Shown here one piece after another: positions 40,704 to 49,704 of a DNA stretch of 64,000 nucleotides (position 1 is the stretch's first letter; the number at the start of each line of letters is the position of its first letter). A program made the translations under genes and the position numbers. The notes beneath the pieces were generated by a model, which was given only the letters and a program-made list of their open reading frames with translations, had not been told where the DNA came from and made no database searches. This DNA is from an uncultured Bacteroidales bacterium (GTDB taxonomy: Bacteria > Bacteroidota > Bacteroidia > Bacteroidales > UBA932): assembly GCA_946415475.1 (NCBI GenBank), contig CAMKSQ010000006.1, forward strand, positions 1 through 64,000, in the 5' to 3' direction.

Positions 40704-40830
40704 GAAGGTCCAGGGCGGGGACCTTCGCGCAAAGATTCCTGGGGGAAAGTGTACTGAAGGTCCAGGGCGTGGACCTTCGCGCAAAGAATCCTGGGGGAAA
40801 GTGTACTGAAGGTCCAGGGCGGGGACCTTC
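40704..40830. repeat. 52-bp tandem repeat with three identical hairpins
   Basis: GAAGGTCC-loop-GGACCTTC occurs at 40704-40726, 40756-40778 and 40808-40830, a period of exactly 52 bases with nearly identical spacers (CGCGCAAAGAATCCTGGGGG type). It lies in the gap between the ALDH ATG and the MscS-type gene stop. No spacer diversity, so not CRISPR. Confidence 0.85.
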
Positions 40831-40901
40831 GCGCAAGGAGATGCCCGGTCAGGGCCGGGCAGGACGGGAAGGGAGGGCTGGAGGGAGAAGGCCGGGCAGG
40901 A

Positions 40902-40953
40902 CGTGGTTCGCGTCAAGGAACCGGCTGTAACTCCGGTTCCCCGCGACTAACAC
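40902..40953. repeat. GGAACCGG hairpin element, copy 1
   Basis: GGAACCGG pairs with CCGGTTCC around CTGTAACT, with outer TCGCG/CGCGA. The same element stands on the other side of the MscS-type gene at 43770-43820. It follows that gene's stop and may end its transcript. Confidence 0.7.
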
Positions 40954-40955
40954 TA

Positions 40956-43655
40956 TTACTTCTCTTCGCTGATCAGGTGCACATCGCACTGCGGGAACGG
41001 GATGGTGATTCCATTGGCGTTCAGGGCATCGTAAATCACTTCCTTGGCACGGTCAATATAAGCGATTCTTTCCGGAACCAGCACATGCTGCTTCACGGCA
41101 ATATTCACCGAACTGTCTGCCATATCTGCCACAACTACCTTGACGCCATACTTGGGCTCCACGATATCCCGGCCGTAATGGTCTTTGGTCTGCACCTGCT
41201 TCATGGCCTCCTGGAGCACCTCGCGCACTTTTTTGACATCGGTCCCGTAGGCCACGCCCGTAACAATCTTGGTGAACTCGTAGGAGTTGTTGCGGGTGAG
41301 GTTGTTGAGGTTCTTGCCAAAGAGAGAGGCATTGAGGAAGGACATTTCCGTGCCGTCTATGGTTTCCACCACCACGCACTGGTAGTTGATGGCCACCACG
41401 CGTCCGCGCACGCCGTCGCACTCGATCCAGTCCCCTACCCGCAGGCGGCCGCCCATGAGCTGGATACCGTAAATGAAGTTGTTGATGATATCCTTGAGGG
41501 CCAGACCGATACCGGCCGACAAACCGCCGGCCACCAGGCTCAGGGAGCCGGTTGGAATGCGTAAAACAGCCACCACGGCCACCACATAGGACATCCAGAT
41601 GAACACGCTGATGATGCTGTTGCCCAGGGACAGGTTAATCTCATTGTCGCGGATGGTGGTGCGCTTGTGCTTGCGCATGAAAGCGGCATATCGGATGTAT
41701 TGCCACATGGCATGAATACCCCGGTTCATGTAGCGAAGTGTAACGAACAGGATAAGGAGGCCGATAATGGCCCTGCCCGAAATCCGGAGCGTTTCTATGC
41801 CTTCGTTATCCGTAAGCTGGACGAAGGGGATGTTGAAGATTTTGTCGTACAGGTCGTTGAAGTCGAAGATGCTCAAGGACATGTGTACGCACAGCGGCAG
41901 GGAGACCAGCAGCAGGGCCGGAACAAGCACCTGACGGATAAAGTCGTAGAACCAGGTGGCGCCGAACAGGAGACTCTCGCGGTCCTCGCCGCCCACATAG
42001 GTGATGCGGTTGCGCATGGCCTCCACGCGTTTATCCAGCCACCGCTCCTTGTATCGGCCCAGCAGGTCTATCAGACAGAGGATGGTGAGCAAAGCGGCCA
42101 GCTGGAAATACCACCACACCAGGATGAGCAGCGCCACAAAGGTGTAGCCCAGGAACGAGAACACAAACGACACTAGATAGATGGCCAGCGAAGCCCAGCC
42201 CAGGATACTGTCTATGGGGGTGGCTTTTCCGCTTTCCCGGATACTGAAGAACAGCTGACGCAGCACTACAAAAGCCAGGATGGGCGGGAACAGGAATGTC
42301 ATCAGCCTGTCCGGGACAAAGATGATGCGGCAGACGATGATGATGATGGCAGTAATGAAGGTGGGGATATAGAGTCTGAGGCTGGGATGGATTTGCTCCC
42401 GCTTTACGCGCAGCAGCAGGGAGCCGGTAATGGCCAGCAGCAGCCACAGGAAGGTATTGATGTGCCGGGCGCCCAGCTCGATGTACTCGTTCCCGTTCAC
42501 GCCAAAGCCCAGTAACAGGAAGTAGATAACCGTTCCCACCAGCACCGAGAACAGGGGAAGCTGGTTCAGGGGAAGCAGGCTTCTGAGTTTGCGGATGCGG
42601 CTCAGGAGCAGCAGGATGAGCAGGGTGAGCACCCAGACTATCACCAAAGCGATCAGCTGAATGGCCGTCACCATAACCAGGATGGCATTGGCACCCTTAC
42701 TGGAAAGGCCGTCAAAAAGGTCGCTCTCCTCTTTCTGCTCCGGGGTTTCCGGGACTTCCGGCGTCGCGGCGGCCACGGAATCGGCGGGCTGAGGGCCATC
42801 ACTTACGGTTTCCAGAAAATCATACTGGTCGCGCATGGCGGCCTTCACTTTGTCCCAGTGCCCCCGGGGATCTGAAAGAATTTCCAGAAAAGGAGTCTGA
42901 CCATCTAAAAAGACATATTTTTCCAGCTCGCGGTAGCGGGACTGGGCATAGGTGTACGAATCCTTTGTGCGCAAGAAGGCCGCCTGGTAGTGCGTGCTGT
43001 CTGCTATCCAGGTGGAGCGGATGGCGGCATAGTCCCTCAGGAAATAGGAGGCATACTTGATACAGGAATCCCGGTAAATCTCCCCCTGGCGGTCCAGGAC
43101 AAAAGGCGACGAAAGCGAATCCTTGACGGCAATCCGGATCACTTCCCGCTCCAGGGAGGAGGCAAGCTCCGAGTACGTCTGGTCCAGGGAATCCACGTGG
43201 AAGCCCAGGCTGTCCGGAAGAATCTCCACTTCGATTTCCTTCATCACGGGTGGAAGCAGCCGGAGGGCATCAATAAGGCGGGCATAGCGGTCTATCTCGA
43301 TGTCCAGTTCATGGATAACGCGGTCGTACGGCCTTTTCTCTTTGCTAAAACCTTTGTACGCCCTTGACACCTTGTTCAGGGCATAGGCCAGGTCGAAGGT
43401 CATGGCCTGCTCCTGGGTATATAACAGAAGGGACAGTTCATTGGACTGTGCAATCACATCCACCATCCGCTGGTGCTGCTTATCATATTCCCGGCCCAGG
43501 AGGTTTTGTGCCTCCAGTTTCTGCGCATAATTTCCTTTTAGCTCAGCCTGCAGGTCCCGAAGCACTTCCGTGATGGGGCGCCCGTTCACAATGGACAGCA
43601 GCGGGATACTAAATACTAGAATTGCAAAGGTTAACGTGAGCCACTTCTTCTTCAT
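40956..43655 (-). CDS. Large MscS-family mechanosensitive channel
   Basis: 899 residues from the ATG at 43655. A signal or first helix (4-24), a long periplasmic, partly coiled-coil region (about 25-305), some ten membrane helices (about 320-710), then the MscS pore and beta domain (LSLVAGGLSAGIGLALKDII, GDWIECDGVRGRV, then TEMSFLNASLFGKNLNN) and a short C-terminal domain. Size and layout are those of MscK/YbdG-like channels, which release solutes on osmotic downshock or act in signalling. Hairpin repeats of one family flank it on both sides. Confidence 0.87.
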   Translation of the reverse strand: MKKKWLTLTFAILVFSIPLLSIVNGRPITEVLRDLQAELKGNYAQKLEAQNLLGREYDKQHQRMVDVIAQSNELSLLLYTQEQAMTFDLAYALNKVSRAYKGFSKEKRPYDRVIHELDIEIDRYARLIDALRLLPPVMKEIEVEILPDSLGFHVDSLDQTYSELASSLEREVIRIAVKDSLSSPFVLDRQGEIYRDSCIKYASYFLRDYAAIRSTWIADSTHYQAAFLRTKDSYTYAQSRYRELEKYVFLDGQTPFLEILSDPRGHWDKVKAAMRDQYDFLETVSDGPQPADSVAAATPEVPETPEQKEESDLFDGLSSKGANAILVMVTAIQLIALVIVWVLTLLILLLLSRIRKLRSLLPLNQLPLFSVLVGTVIYFLLLGFGVNGNEYIELGARHINTFLWLLLAITGSLLLRVKREQIHPSLRLYIPTFITAIIIIVCRIIFVPDRLMTFLFPPILAFVVLRQLFFSIRESGKATPIDSILGWASLAIYLVSFVFSFLGYTFVALLILVWWYFQLAALLTILCLIDLLGRYKERWLDKRVEAMRNRITYVGGEDRESLLFGATWFYDFIRQVLVPALLLVSLPLCVHMSLSIFDFNDLYDKIFNIPFVQLTDNEGIETLRISGRAIIGLLILFVTLRYMNRGIHAMWQYIRYAAFMRKHKRTTIRDNEINLSLGNSIISVFIWMSYVVAVVAVLRIPTGSLSLVAGGLSAGIGLALKDIINNFIYGIQLMGGRLRVGDWIECDGVRGRVVAINYQCVVVETIDGTEMSFLNASLFGKNLNNLTRNNSYEFTKIVTGVAYGTDVKKVREVLQEAMKQVQTKDHYGRDIVEPKYGVKVVVADMADSSVNIAVKQHVLVPERIAYIDRAKEVIYDALNANGITIPFPQCDVHLISEEK

Positions 43656-43682
43656 ATCGGGGAACAATTGGGTTCAAAGGTT

Positions 43683-43690
43683 CAAAGATA
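43683..43690 (-). promoter_or_regulatory. -7 box for the MscS-type gene
   Basis: TATCTTTG on the minus strand, 28 bases before the ATG. Confidence 0.5.
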
Positions 43691-43769
43691 CTCATTTTTT
43701 GTGCACAACTAAAAATAAATCATTACATTTGACAAGGATGGAATAAAACAGAACGGGAGTCCCTTAGGG

Positions 43770-43841
43770 TAGTCCGCGTGAAAGAACCGGCCGTAACACC
43801 GGTTCCCCGCGACTAATAGGTGTAGAACTCCGGTTCTACGA
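43770..43841. repeat. GGAACCGG hairpin element, copy 2, with a second hairpin
   Basis: GAACCGG pairs with CCGGTTC near 43783-43804 inside a copy of the element at 40902, and TAGAAC/GTTCTA forms a further hairpin (43826-43840). It lies just past the stop of the MATE gene and could terminate the long 64-43.9 kb transcript. Confidence 0.65.
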
Positions 43842-43861
43842 ATTGAGTGTAATCATACGTT

Positions 43862-45229
43862 TTAAATTTTCTTGCCTTGCCACTTTTTCCCGTGGATGTA
43901 GATAATTCCCTGAATCCAAATGCAAAGGGAATAGATGCCGTCCGCCGTCCAGCACACGGCTACGCTGGATTTGAGCATACCGATAATAACGGTGCAGTAC
44001 ACCGCATAGATGGCCAGGGCCACCACATCGAAGCGGAGGCACACCCGCGTGTCGCCCGTTCCCGCCACAGACTGCAGATACACGTTCCAGGGCAACGTTA
44101 GCACCGTGGCCGCGCACATCACCCACAGGGTGGGCACGGACGCCTGTACCAGGGACGGGATATCGGTGAACAGGCCTATGATCAGGCGCGGGCACAGGGC
44201 GAAGAACACCAGCAGCGGCAGCATGGTGACCACACAGAGCACCACCACCCGTCGGATAATGGGAATAACGCCCTCCGGATGCCCTTCCCCGATGATGTTA
44301 CTCACCAGCGTAGCCGCCGTGGACGCAAAAGCCGCCGAGAAAACGAACGACACCTCGGAGATGCTCCGGACAATGTTGGCCACCGCCAGCTCTTCCTCAC
44401 CCAAATGCTCGATGAACAGGAAGAAAAGCAGCCATACGGAAATGTTCAGCACATACTCCACCATTACCCACGAGGCGGTGGAGAACAACTGCTTAAGCTC
44501 TTTCCAGATGGGTTTAACCACCTTCTGGAGGCCATAGACCTTATCTACGGTGGAGATAGACCAAATCACAAAGAACAACAGGGAGATGCCCTCGGAGATG
44601 GTGGAGGCCAACGCCGCACCCTGAATGCCCAGGGCCGGCGCACCCCAGTGGCCAAAGATGAGCACCCAGTCCAGCAGGATATTGCTCCCCACCATCACAA
44701 TGGAGTTCAGGGTGAGGCTGGCCGTTTCCCGCGTACCCACGTAGAACGCGCGGAAAAGCGCGGTCATAAAGGCAAAAAAGAGCCCCGGGACGCGCCAGTT
44801 CACATACACGACGGCCGCATTAAAAATGTTTTCCGACTTGAGGATTCCCTTCAGAAGCGGCGGTGACAAAAAGTACGACAGCACCATGGTCACCAGCGCC
44901 AGGGCGCTCAGGAACCAGACGCCCTGCCAGAAAACCCGCCCGATGGCGCCAAACCCCTTCCCGCTTTCACAGGCCTCTCCATTGCGGCGGCCGATAATGA
45001 TTTGCACCCCGATGGAGAAGCCGAATCCCAGCATGTACAGGATGGTGAAATACACGCCGGCGATGGCCGATGCGCCCAGTTCTATCTCTCCCACACGGCC
45101 CAGGAAGGCCGTGTCCGTCATGCCCAACAGCTCTTCCATCACCAGCGCCACCAGAATAGGGAAGGTAATCCTCCAAATGGATTTGAAGGAATACCGTTCG
45201 GGAAGCAAGAAGTCCTTGCCTGTTTTCAT
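43862..45229 (-). CDS. MATE family efflux transporter
   Basis: 455 residues with twelve membrane helices in two halves, the MATE plan. The N-terminal half has FPILVALVMEELLGMTDTAFLGRVGEIELGASAI, and the second half carries the matching repeat around residue 240-300. It exchanges sodium or protons for organic compounds. It is the last gene of the hydrolase cluster, four bases after the DUF3089 gene, so its substrate is probably a compound or product handled by these enzymes; that is inference. Confidence 0.9.
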   Translation of the reverse strand: MKTGKDFLLPERYSFKSIWRITFPILVALVMEELLGMTDTAFLGRVGEIELGASAIAGVYFTILYMLGFGFSIGVQIIIGRRNGEACESGKGFGAIGRVFWQGVWFLSALALVTMVLSYFLSPPLLKGILKSENIFNAAVVYVNWRVPGLFFAFMTALFRAFYVGTRETASLTLNSIVMVGSNILLDWVLIFGHWGAPALGIQGAALASTISEGISLLFFVIWSISTVDKVYGLQKVVKPIWKELKQLFSTASWVMVEYVLNISVWLLFFLFIEHLGEEELAVANIVRSISEVSFVFSAAFASTAATLVSNIIGEGHPEGVIPIIRRVVVLCVVTMLPLLVFFALCPRLIIGLFTDIPSLVQASVPTLWVMCAATVLTLPWNVYLQSVAGTGDTRVCLRFDVVALAIYAVYCTVIIGMLKSSVAVCWTADGIYSLCIWIQGIIYIHGKKWQGKKI

Positions 45230-45232
45230 GCC

Positions 45233-46195
45233 TTACTTTTGACCGGCCAGATAGGCCGCAACGCGCTTGGCTACGTTGTCCTTGATGTTGCTGTAAAAGA
45301 GCACGTAGTCTTCCCCGTGGCGTCCGTCCGGGCCAAAGAAGAAGGAGGCCACCGCAGCCTTTTCTTCCGTCATTTCCTCGCCTTTGGCGTGCGTTACCAC
45401 CACGCCGCGGTCCGGGAACACCTGGGCATCGGCCCCCAGGTCCACAATCTCCAGCTCGCCGGTTTTCTCGTTGGGCCAGAGCGAGCCCAGGTTCATGCTG
45501 GCAGGCGCATACGTATCGTCCAGTTTCCAGTTGAGCGGGTTAATGCTCATGGAGCCCGGCTGCAGCACGCAGGTATTCGCATTCACTTCCCGGTTCTTGG
45601 GACCTTCCGTGTTCCAGGTGATGATGACGCCTGTGTCGCACTCGCCGGTGGCAAATTTCATGTGGGGATAGGCCTCGAATTCGGCCTTGGTAAAGGCATA
45701 GCCGATGGGGTACGCCGCCACCATGCGCCGGTAGTAGTCCGGGTGCTCCACAAAGTATTTTTTGAGCACCATCTTGACGATGGCCGATCCCTGGCTGTGG
45801 CCGGCGATGATGAACGGACGGCCATTATTGTAGTGCTCAAAGTAGTAATCCAGCGCAGCGACGATATCGGCATAGGGCGTGTCTTCCAGGGCGGCGTCAA
45901 AGATACCGTCCCGCTTCCAGACCTCGCCGGCATAGCGCAGGCCTACCTGACGGTAGTAGGGCATGAATACGTTGGTAGCATCTGCGTATGCCGATGCATG
46001 CAGAAGGTACTCGGCTTCTGCGCCCTCCAGCATCTCCTGATTGTTCATATCGGCATAATCCGGCGCACCCTCCGCCATGCTGCCAAGGATGTACTCGGTG
46101 GCATAGACATAGAAGGTATCCACTTCCTTGGTGACCTGCGGAAGCTTGCACCAGTTGGCTTTCTGGGAATAATCGAGGGGGATAATCTTATTCAT
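45233..46195 (-). CDS. DUF3089 alpha/beta hydrolase, copy C
   Basis: 320 residues from the ATG at 46195. DUF3089 proteins have an alpha/beta-hydrolase fold; the nucleophile elbow is AGHSQGSAIV (Ser134), preceded by NVFMPYYRQ and followed by FATGECDTGVIITWNTEGP, and the late INPLNWKLDDTYAPASMNLG. No signal peptide, so cytoplasmic. The N-terminus NKIIPLDYSQKANWCKLP matches the broken copy at 51384. It follows amidohydrolase C by 11 bases. Substrate unknown. Confidence 0.85.
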   Translation of the reverse strand: MNKIIPLDYSQKANWCKLPQVTKEVDTFYVYATEYILGSMAEGAPDYADMNNQEMLEGAEAEYLLHASAYADATNVFMPYYRQVGLRYAGEVWKRDGIFDAALEDTPYADIVAALDYYFEHYNNGRPFIIAGHSQGSAIVKMVLKKYFVEHPDYYRRMVAAYPIGYAFTKAEFEAYPHMKFATGECDTGVIITWNTEGPKNREVNANTCVLQPGSMSINPLNWKLDDTYAPASMNLGSLWPNEKTGELEIVDLGADAQVFPDRGVVVTHAKGEEMTEEKAAVASFFFGPDGRHGEDYVLFYSNIKDNVAKRVAAYLAGQK

Positions 46196-46206
46196 ACACA
46201 TGTTTT

Positions 46207-47862
46207 TTAATTCATTTTCTTGCCGTTGAAATACACGCCGCACGGCAGGTTGTAGCTGAAGCCTTCCTGCGGGGCGGTGAGGAGGTCTTTCTCGAACACC
46301 AGGAAGTCTGCGTCCTTGCCTGCCTCAATGGAGCCCTTGTGGGCTTCAATGCCCAGCTGTTTGGCGCCGTTGATGGTATAGCCGATGAGCATCTCCTCAA
46401 TGTTCATTCGCTCGTTCTCCGGCGGGAATACCTGGGCGGCCCGGGTGTACGGGTAATCCCTGGTTTTTTCGGTAATCCAGCGGGTCATGCCCACCTCCAT
46501 GCCCAGGTAGGGATTCCAAGTGGTGAAATCCATAAAGACAATGTTGTCGCTGGACCAAGATACGGTGGCGCCGCTGTCCCAAACCGTTTTGCAGCGGAAC
46601 TGTTTGCGGGCACGTTCCATACCCAGCCAGGTAGCCGCAATCGCGGGGTCTCCGGAATGCCAGTGCGGGGTAAAGTTGGCGAACACGCCCAGCTTGGCAA
46701 AACGCTCCAGGTCATCGTCGCACTCAATTTCAAGATGGGCGCAGGTCACTCTCACATGGAAGGCATCTCCCAGCTCCTTTTTGGCCATTTCCACGCCATC
46801 CAGTACGGTGCGTGACGCGCGCTCGCCCACCGTGTGAAGATGCAGGTCCAGGTTGGCCTCGTTGAGCTCCTTCAAAAGCTTTGCAATCCCCTCTGCGGAG
46901 AACGCGGTCGACCCTGTGGTATGGACATCCGCATAGGGCGTGACCATGGCCGCGGTATGAATCTTCTGGGTACCGTCCATGAAAATCTTCATGGTATGGA
47001 CCTTCAGGTGCTCCGTGTTGTACTCACGCTGGATGCGCTTGAGCTCTTTCAGGCCTTCCTCTGCATCCCGTTCCGCATTCACCACCAGGCTTCCGTCAAT
47101 ATAAATGGGCAGTTTTCCCTGCTTGTCCAGCTCTACCAGACGTTTATAGACCTTCTCATGGAACTTCATGTCGCCCGGAAGGCCGGCGTCAAATACGGCC
47201 GAAACGCCATACTCGACGGAAAAATCGATCCAACGCTGAAGCGCCGCATCCACCTGCTCATCGGTGAGGTCCATCCCGCTGTCCAGGATGATACGCACTT
47301 CCGTTGCGCCTTCATACATATTTCCGGTGACATGGCCGTCTTTACGAACGTAAAACGCAAGGCCCGGGATGGGGTCCGGCGTATCGTCCGTAATACCGTG
47401 CCGCTGAAGAATCTTGGAATTCACCCAGATGCTGTGCCCCTCCCCTTCCTGAATCTGCAGTTCCGCATCCGGACAGATGGCGTCCAGCTCCTCCTTGACG
47501 ATATCCTCTCCTTTCAGGAACCGTTTCTCCATGTAGAACCTGTACCGTTTCTCGCCGGGGTGCGTTTTGATATAATCCGCCATCAGCTCCAGCGCAGCCT
47601 GCTTGCCGTCCGGCTCGATCCGCTCTCCCATAGGTGCGTACTCAAAACCAACGGGAATGGTGACATGCACATGGCTGTCGATAATGCCGGGCATGATGAA
47701 TTTGCCGCCCAGGTCCTCTACCTCGCCTTCGTAGCCCTGCAGGCCGGATTCATCGCCCACATACACAAATTTACCGTCCTTTACCACCAGGGCCGACGCC
47801 ATGGGCTGGTTCTTATCCGCAGTAAAAATTTTTGCGTTTTTGATAATCTTGTCTGCTTTCAT
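46207..47862 (-). CDS. YtcJ-like amidohydrolase, copy C
   Basis: 551 residues from the ATG at 47862. A metal-dependent hydrolase: beta-sandwich N-terminus (MKADKIIKNAKIFT), HxH metal ligands in DSHVHVT (His64, His66), later histidines in HTVGERAS and TCAHLEI, and the aspartate in WSSDNIVF. Family members hydrolyse amides, ureas or formamides. No signal peptide. It has a separate promoter and leads the final unit of the cluster: amidohydrolase, DUF3089, MATE. Close paralogue of the copy at 49705. Confidence 0.88.
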   Translation of the reverse strand: MKADKIIKNAKIFTADKNQPMASALVVKDGKFVYVGDESGLQGYEGEVEDLGGKFIMPGIIDSHVHVTIPVGFEYAPMGERIEPDGKQAALELMADYIKTHPGEKRYRFYMEKRFLKGEDIVKEELDAICPDAELQIQEGEGHSIWVNSKILQRHGITDDTPDPIPGLAFYVRKDGHVTGNMYEGATEVRIILDSGMDLTDEQVDAALQRWIDFSVEYGVSAVFDAGLPGDMKFHEKVYKRLVELDKQGKLPIYIDGSLVVNAERDAEEGLKELKRIQREYNTEHLKVHTMKIFMDGTQKIHTAAMVTPYADVHTTGSTAFSAEGIAKLLKELNEANLDLHLHTVGERASRTVLDGVEMAKKELGDAFHVRVTCAHLEIECDDDLERFAKLGVFANFTPHWHSGDPAIAATWLGMERARKQFRCKTVWDSGATVSWSSDNIVFMDFTTWNPYLGMEVGMTRWITEKTRDYPYTRAAQVFPPENERMNIEEMLIGYTINGAKQLGIEAHKGSIEAGKDADFLVFEKDLLTAPQEGFSYNLPCGVYFNGKKMN

Positions 47863-47895
47863 AGTTATGCTTTTAATGTGTATTAAGTCTATCCA

Positions 47896-47925
47896 CAAAT
47901 ATAGAAAAAATTCGGCAACCCCGCA
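47896..47925 (-). promoter_or_regulatory. Promoter of amidohydrolase C
   Basis: Minus strand TTGC, 19 bases, TATATTTG (47896-47903), then 33 bases to the ATG. It has the same layout as the promoter at 51498. Confidence 0.7.
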
Positions 47926-47940
47926 ACTGTCCAATACATG

Positions 47941-48020
47941 GTCTCGTCCTTAAAAAGGCTGAATAACAAGGACGAGAGGGCTAAAATGACCGTCTCGTCC
48001 TTAAAATCAGGCCCCAATGA
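47941..48020. repeat. CTCGTCCTT hairpins between esterase C and amidohydrolase C
   Basis: CTCGTCCTT (47942-47950) pairs with AAGGACGAG (47970-47978), and GTCTCGTCCTTAAAA is repeated about 50 bases on with a weaker partner TGAGGATGAG. Likely the terminator region of the esterase C transcript on the minus strand. Confidence 0.55.
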
Positions 48021-48051
48021 GGATGAGATCTCTCTGGCGCACAACCAACAG

Positions 48052-49683
48052 CTACTTGCGTGCAGCGACGATATCAAGAAGGTAACCGGGCGTGAAGAAC
48101 TTGTCCATGAACTGGTAGTAGCCGAGCAAAGGGAGGACAGCCTTGTACTGGCTGGCCAGCAGGTCTTTTTTGATACGTATGTCCCCCGGGCCGGCTATGT
48201 CCAGGACGTTCCGGTCCTGGGCCGAGTAGGCCTTCCATTCCACCTTGTCCGTGGACGGATTGCCGCAGCGGGCGAAATTGGTCCACATCTGCTGAACGCT
48301 TGTAAAGATCTCGTCGGAGTTGTTGGTGCCGTTGAAAGTGCTGCTCGTCCCAAGGCCGCGAACGTTGAACACGAACATGAGTTCCACGGAATGGGCCGCG
48401 CCAACCTCCGCATTGCTGCTCGGGTAGGACCAGTAGTAAGAGAACGTCTTGTTGAAGGCGCTCTGCACGCCCAGCTGCTGGAGCATAGGAACCCTGAACA
48501 TGAGCTCATTGATGAACTCCGTCTCCACCAGTCCCGGCTCCTGGAACCGGCATACCCGCTTAAATTCCTCGTAATACTTCTTGTCCTCTTCCTTCAGGTA
48601 GGGAACGGCATCGCCTGCGGCGCGCTGGGCGTATAGCTTTTGCTCTTCAACGCTCAACATCGGACCCTCACCCATAAACAGCCTCATCTCGTCGGCCGTG
48701 CTGCCCGCCAGGATGGAGATGTGCTTTGCATAGCCTTTCTTATACAGCTCGATGGGCGCCTCGGGGAGCACCTCGGTCCCGTAGTACGGACAGGACGTGA
48801 ATTTGCCGACCGCGTTGACATACGCCTCCTGGAGCTTCTCTTCGCTCAGCGCCATGATCTCGTCCATGGTCTTGCAGCCGGTGTATTCCAGCAGCGCCTT
48901 GGTCTTTCCTTGCGCAGATTCGCATTCGACCGGGAAGGCCAGGGTGGTGGAGCCGCTTTGGGCGATGACCTTCTGGAAATACCGGTTCGCCTCCTTCATG
49001 ACCGGCAGGATGGAGACCGAGCCGCCGCCGGCGCTTTGCCCGAAGATGGTCACGTTGCCGGGGTCACCGCCGAAAGCGGCGATGTTTTCGTGCACCCACC
49101 GGAGCGCCATCGCCTGGTCCAGCAGGCCGTTGCAGGGCGCCGTCTTGAAGTTTTCGCCGCCGGGCACCGAGGAGAAGTCCATGAAACCGTACATGTTCAG
49201 GCGGTAGTTGATATTCACCATGATAATATCGCTCTGCGCCTGGACCAGGTTGGCTCCGCTGTAGGAAATCTGCGAGCCCGAGCCCATCACGTATGCGCCG
49301 CCGTGAATCCAGACCATCACCGGCTTCTTCGGAGTCTTGTCGTCCTCGTTGAGCCAGATATTCAGGAAGAGGCAGTCCTCGGACATCTGCTTCTGGATGC
49401 AGTCCGGGTAGCCCAGGGAGCCGTAAGCACCCTTTCCGTAGTACTTGGCCTCGAAGACTTTGTCGCTTGCGTCCACATACTCCGGCGCCTTGAAGCGGCG
49501 AGCACCCACGGGCGCCTTCGCGTAGGGGATACCCAGCCACGACGCAACCCCGTGATTCTCGGTGCCCACAAAAGTGCCGTTCACGCACTTCACGGCATGG
49601 GCCTTGTCGTAGTCTCCCGTGATTTCGCTGTTCAAGCAATCATACTGCTCTAAAATCATTAAATCCTTGAATTCCCTTTTCAT
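48052..49683 (-). CDS. Type-B carboxylesterase, copy C
   Basis: 543 residues. Cholinesterase/carboxylesterase fold with oxyanion motif WIHGGAYV (His117 region), nucleophile elbow FGQSAGGG (Ser217), an acid in STADEMRLF and the catalytic histidine in GAAHSVELMFVF. No signal peptide. It follows amidohydrolase B by 21 bases. Compared with copies A and B it is 28-30 residues longer and has Gln in place of Glu before the nucleophile serine. Cleaves an ester; substrate unknown. Confidence 0.9.
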   Translation of the reverse strand: MKREFKDLMILEQYDCLNSEITGDYDKAHAVKCVNGTFVGTENHGVASWLGIPYAKAPVGARRFKAPEYVDASDKVFEAKYYGKGAYGSLGYPDCIQKQMSEDCLFLNIWLNEDDKTPKKPVMVWIHGGAYVMGSGSQISYSGANLVQAQSDIIMVNINYRLNMYGFMDFSSVPGGENFKTAPCNGLLDQAMALRWVHENIAAFGGDPGNVTIFGQSAGGGSVSILPVMKEANRYFQKVIAQSGSTTLAFPVECESAQGKTKALLEYTGCKTMDEIMALSEEKLQEAYVNAVGKFTSCPYYGTEVLPEAPIELYKKGYAKHISILAGSTADEMRLFMGEGPMLSVEEQKLYAQRAAGDAVPYLKEEDKKYYEEFKRVCRFQEPGLVETEFINELMFRVPMLQQLGVQSAFNKTFSYYWSYPSSNAEVGAAHSVELMFVFNVRGLGTSSTFNGTNNSDEIFTSVQQMWTNFARCGNPSTDKVEWKAYSAQDRNVLDIAGPGDIRIKKDLLASQYKAVLPLLGYYQFMDKFFTPGYLLDIVAARK

Positions 49684-49704
49684 ATCTGTGTCCGTATAAA
49701 TGTT

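Noticed and set aside
40704..40830. CRISPR array
   Set aside because: Repeats are spaced 52 bases but the spacers are themselves repeated, and no cas genes are present.
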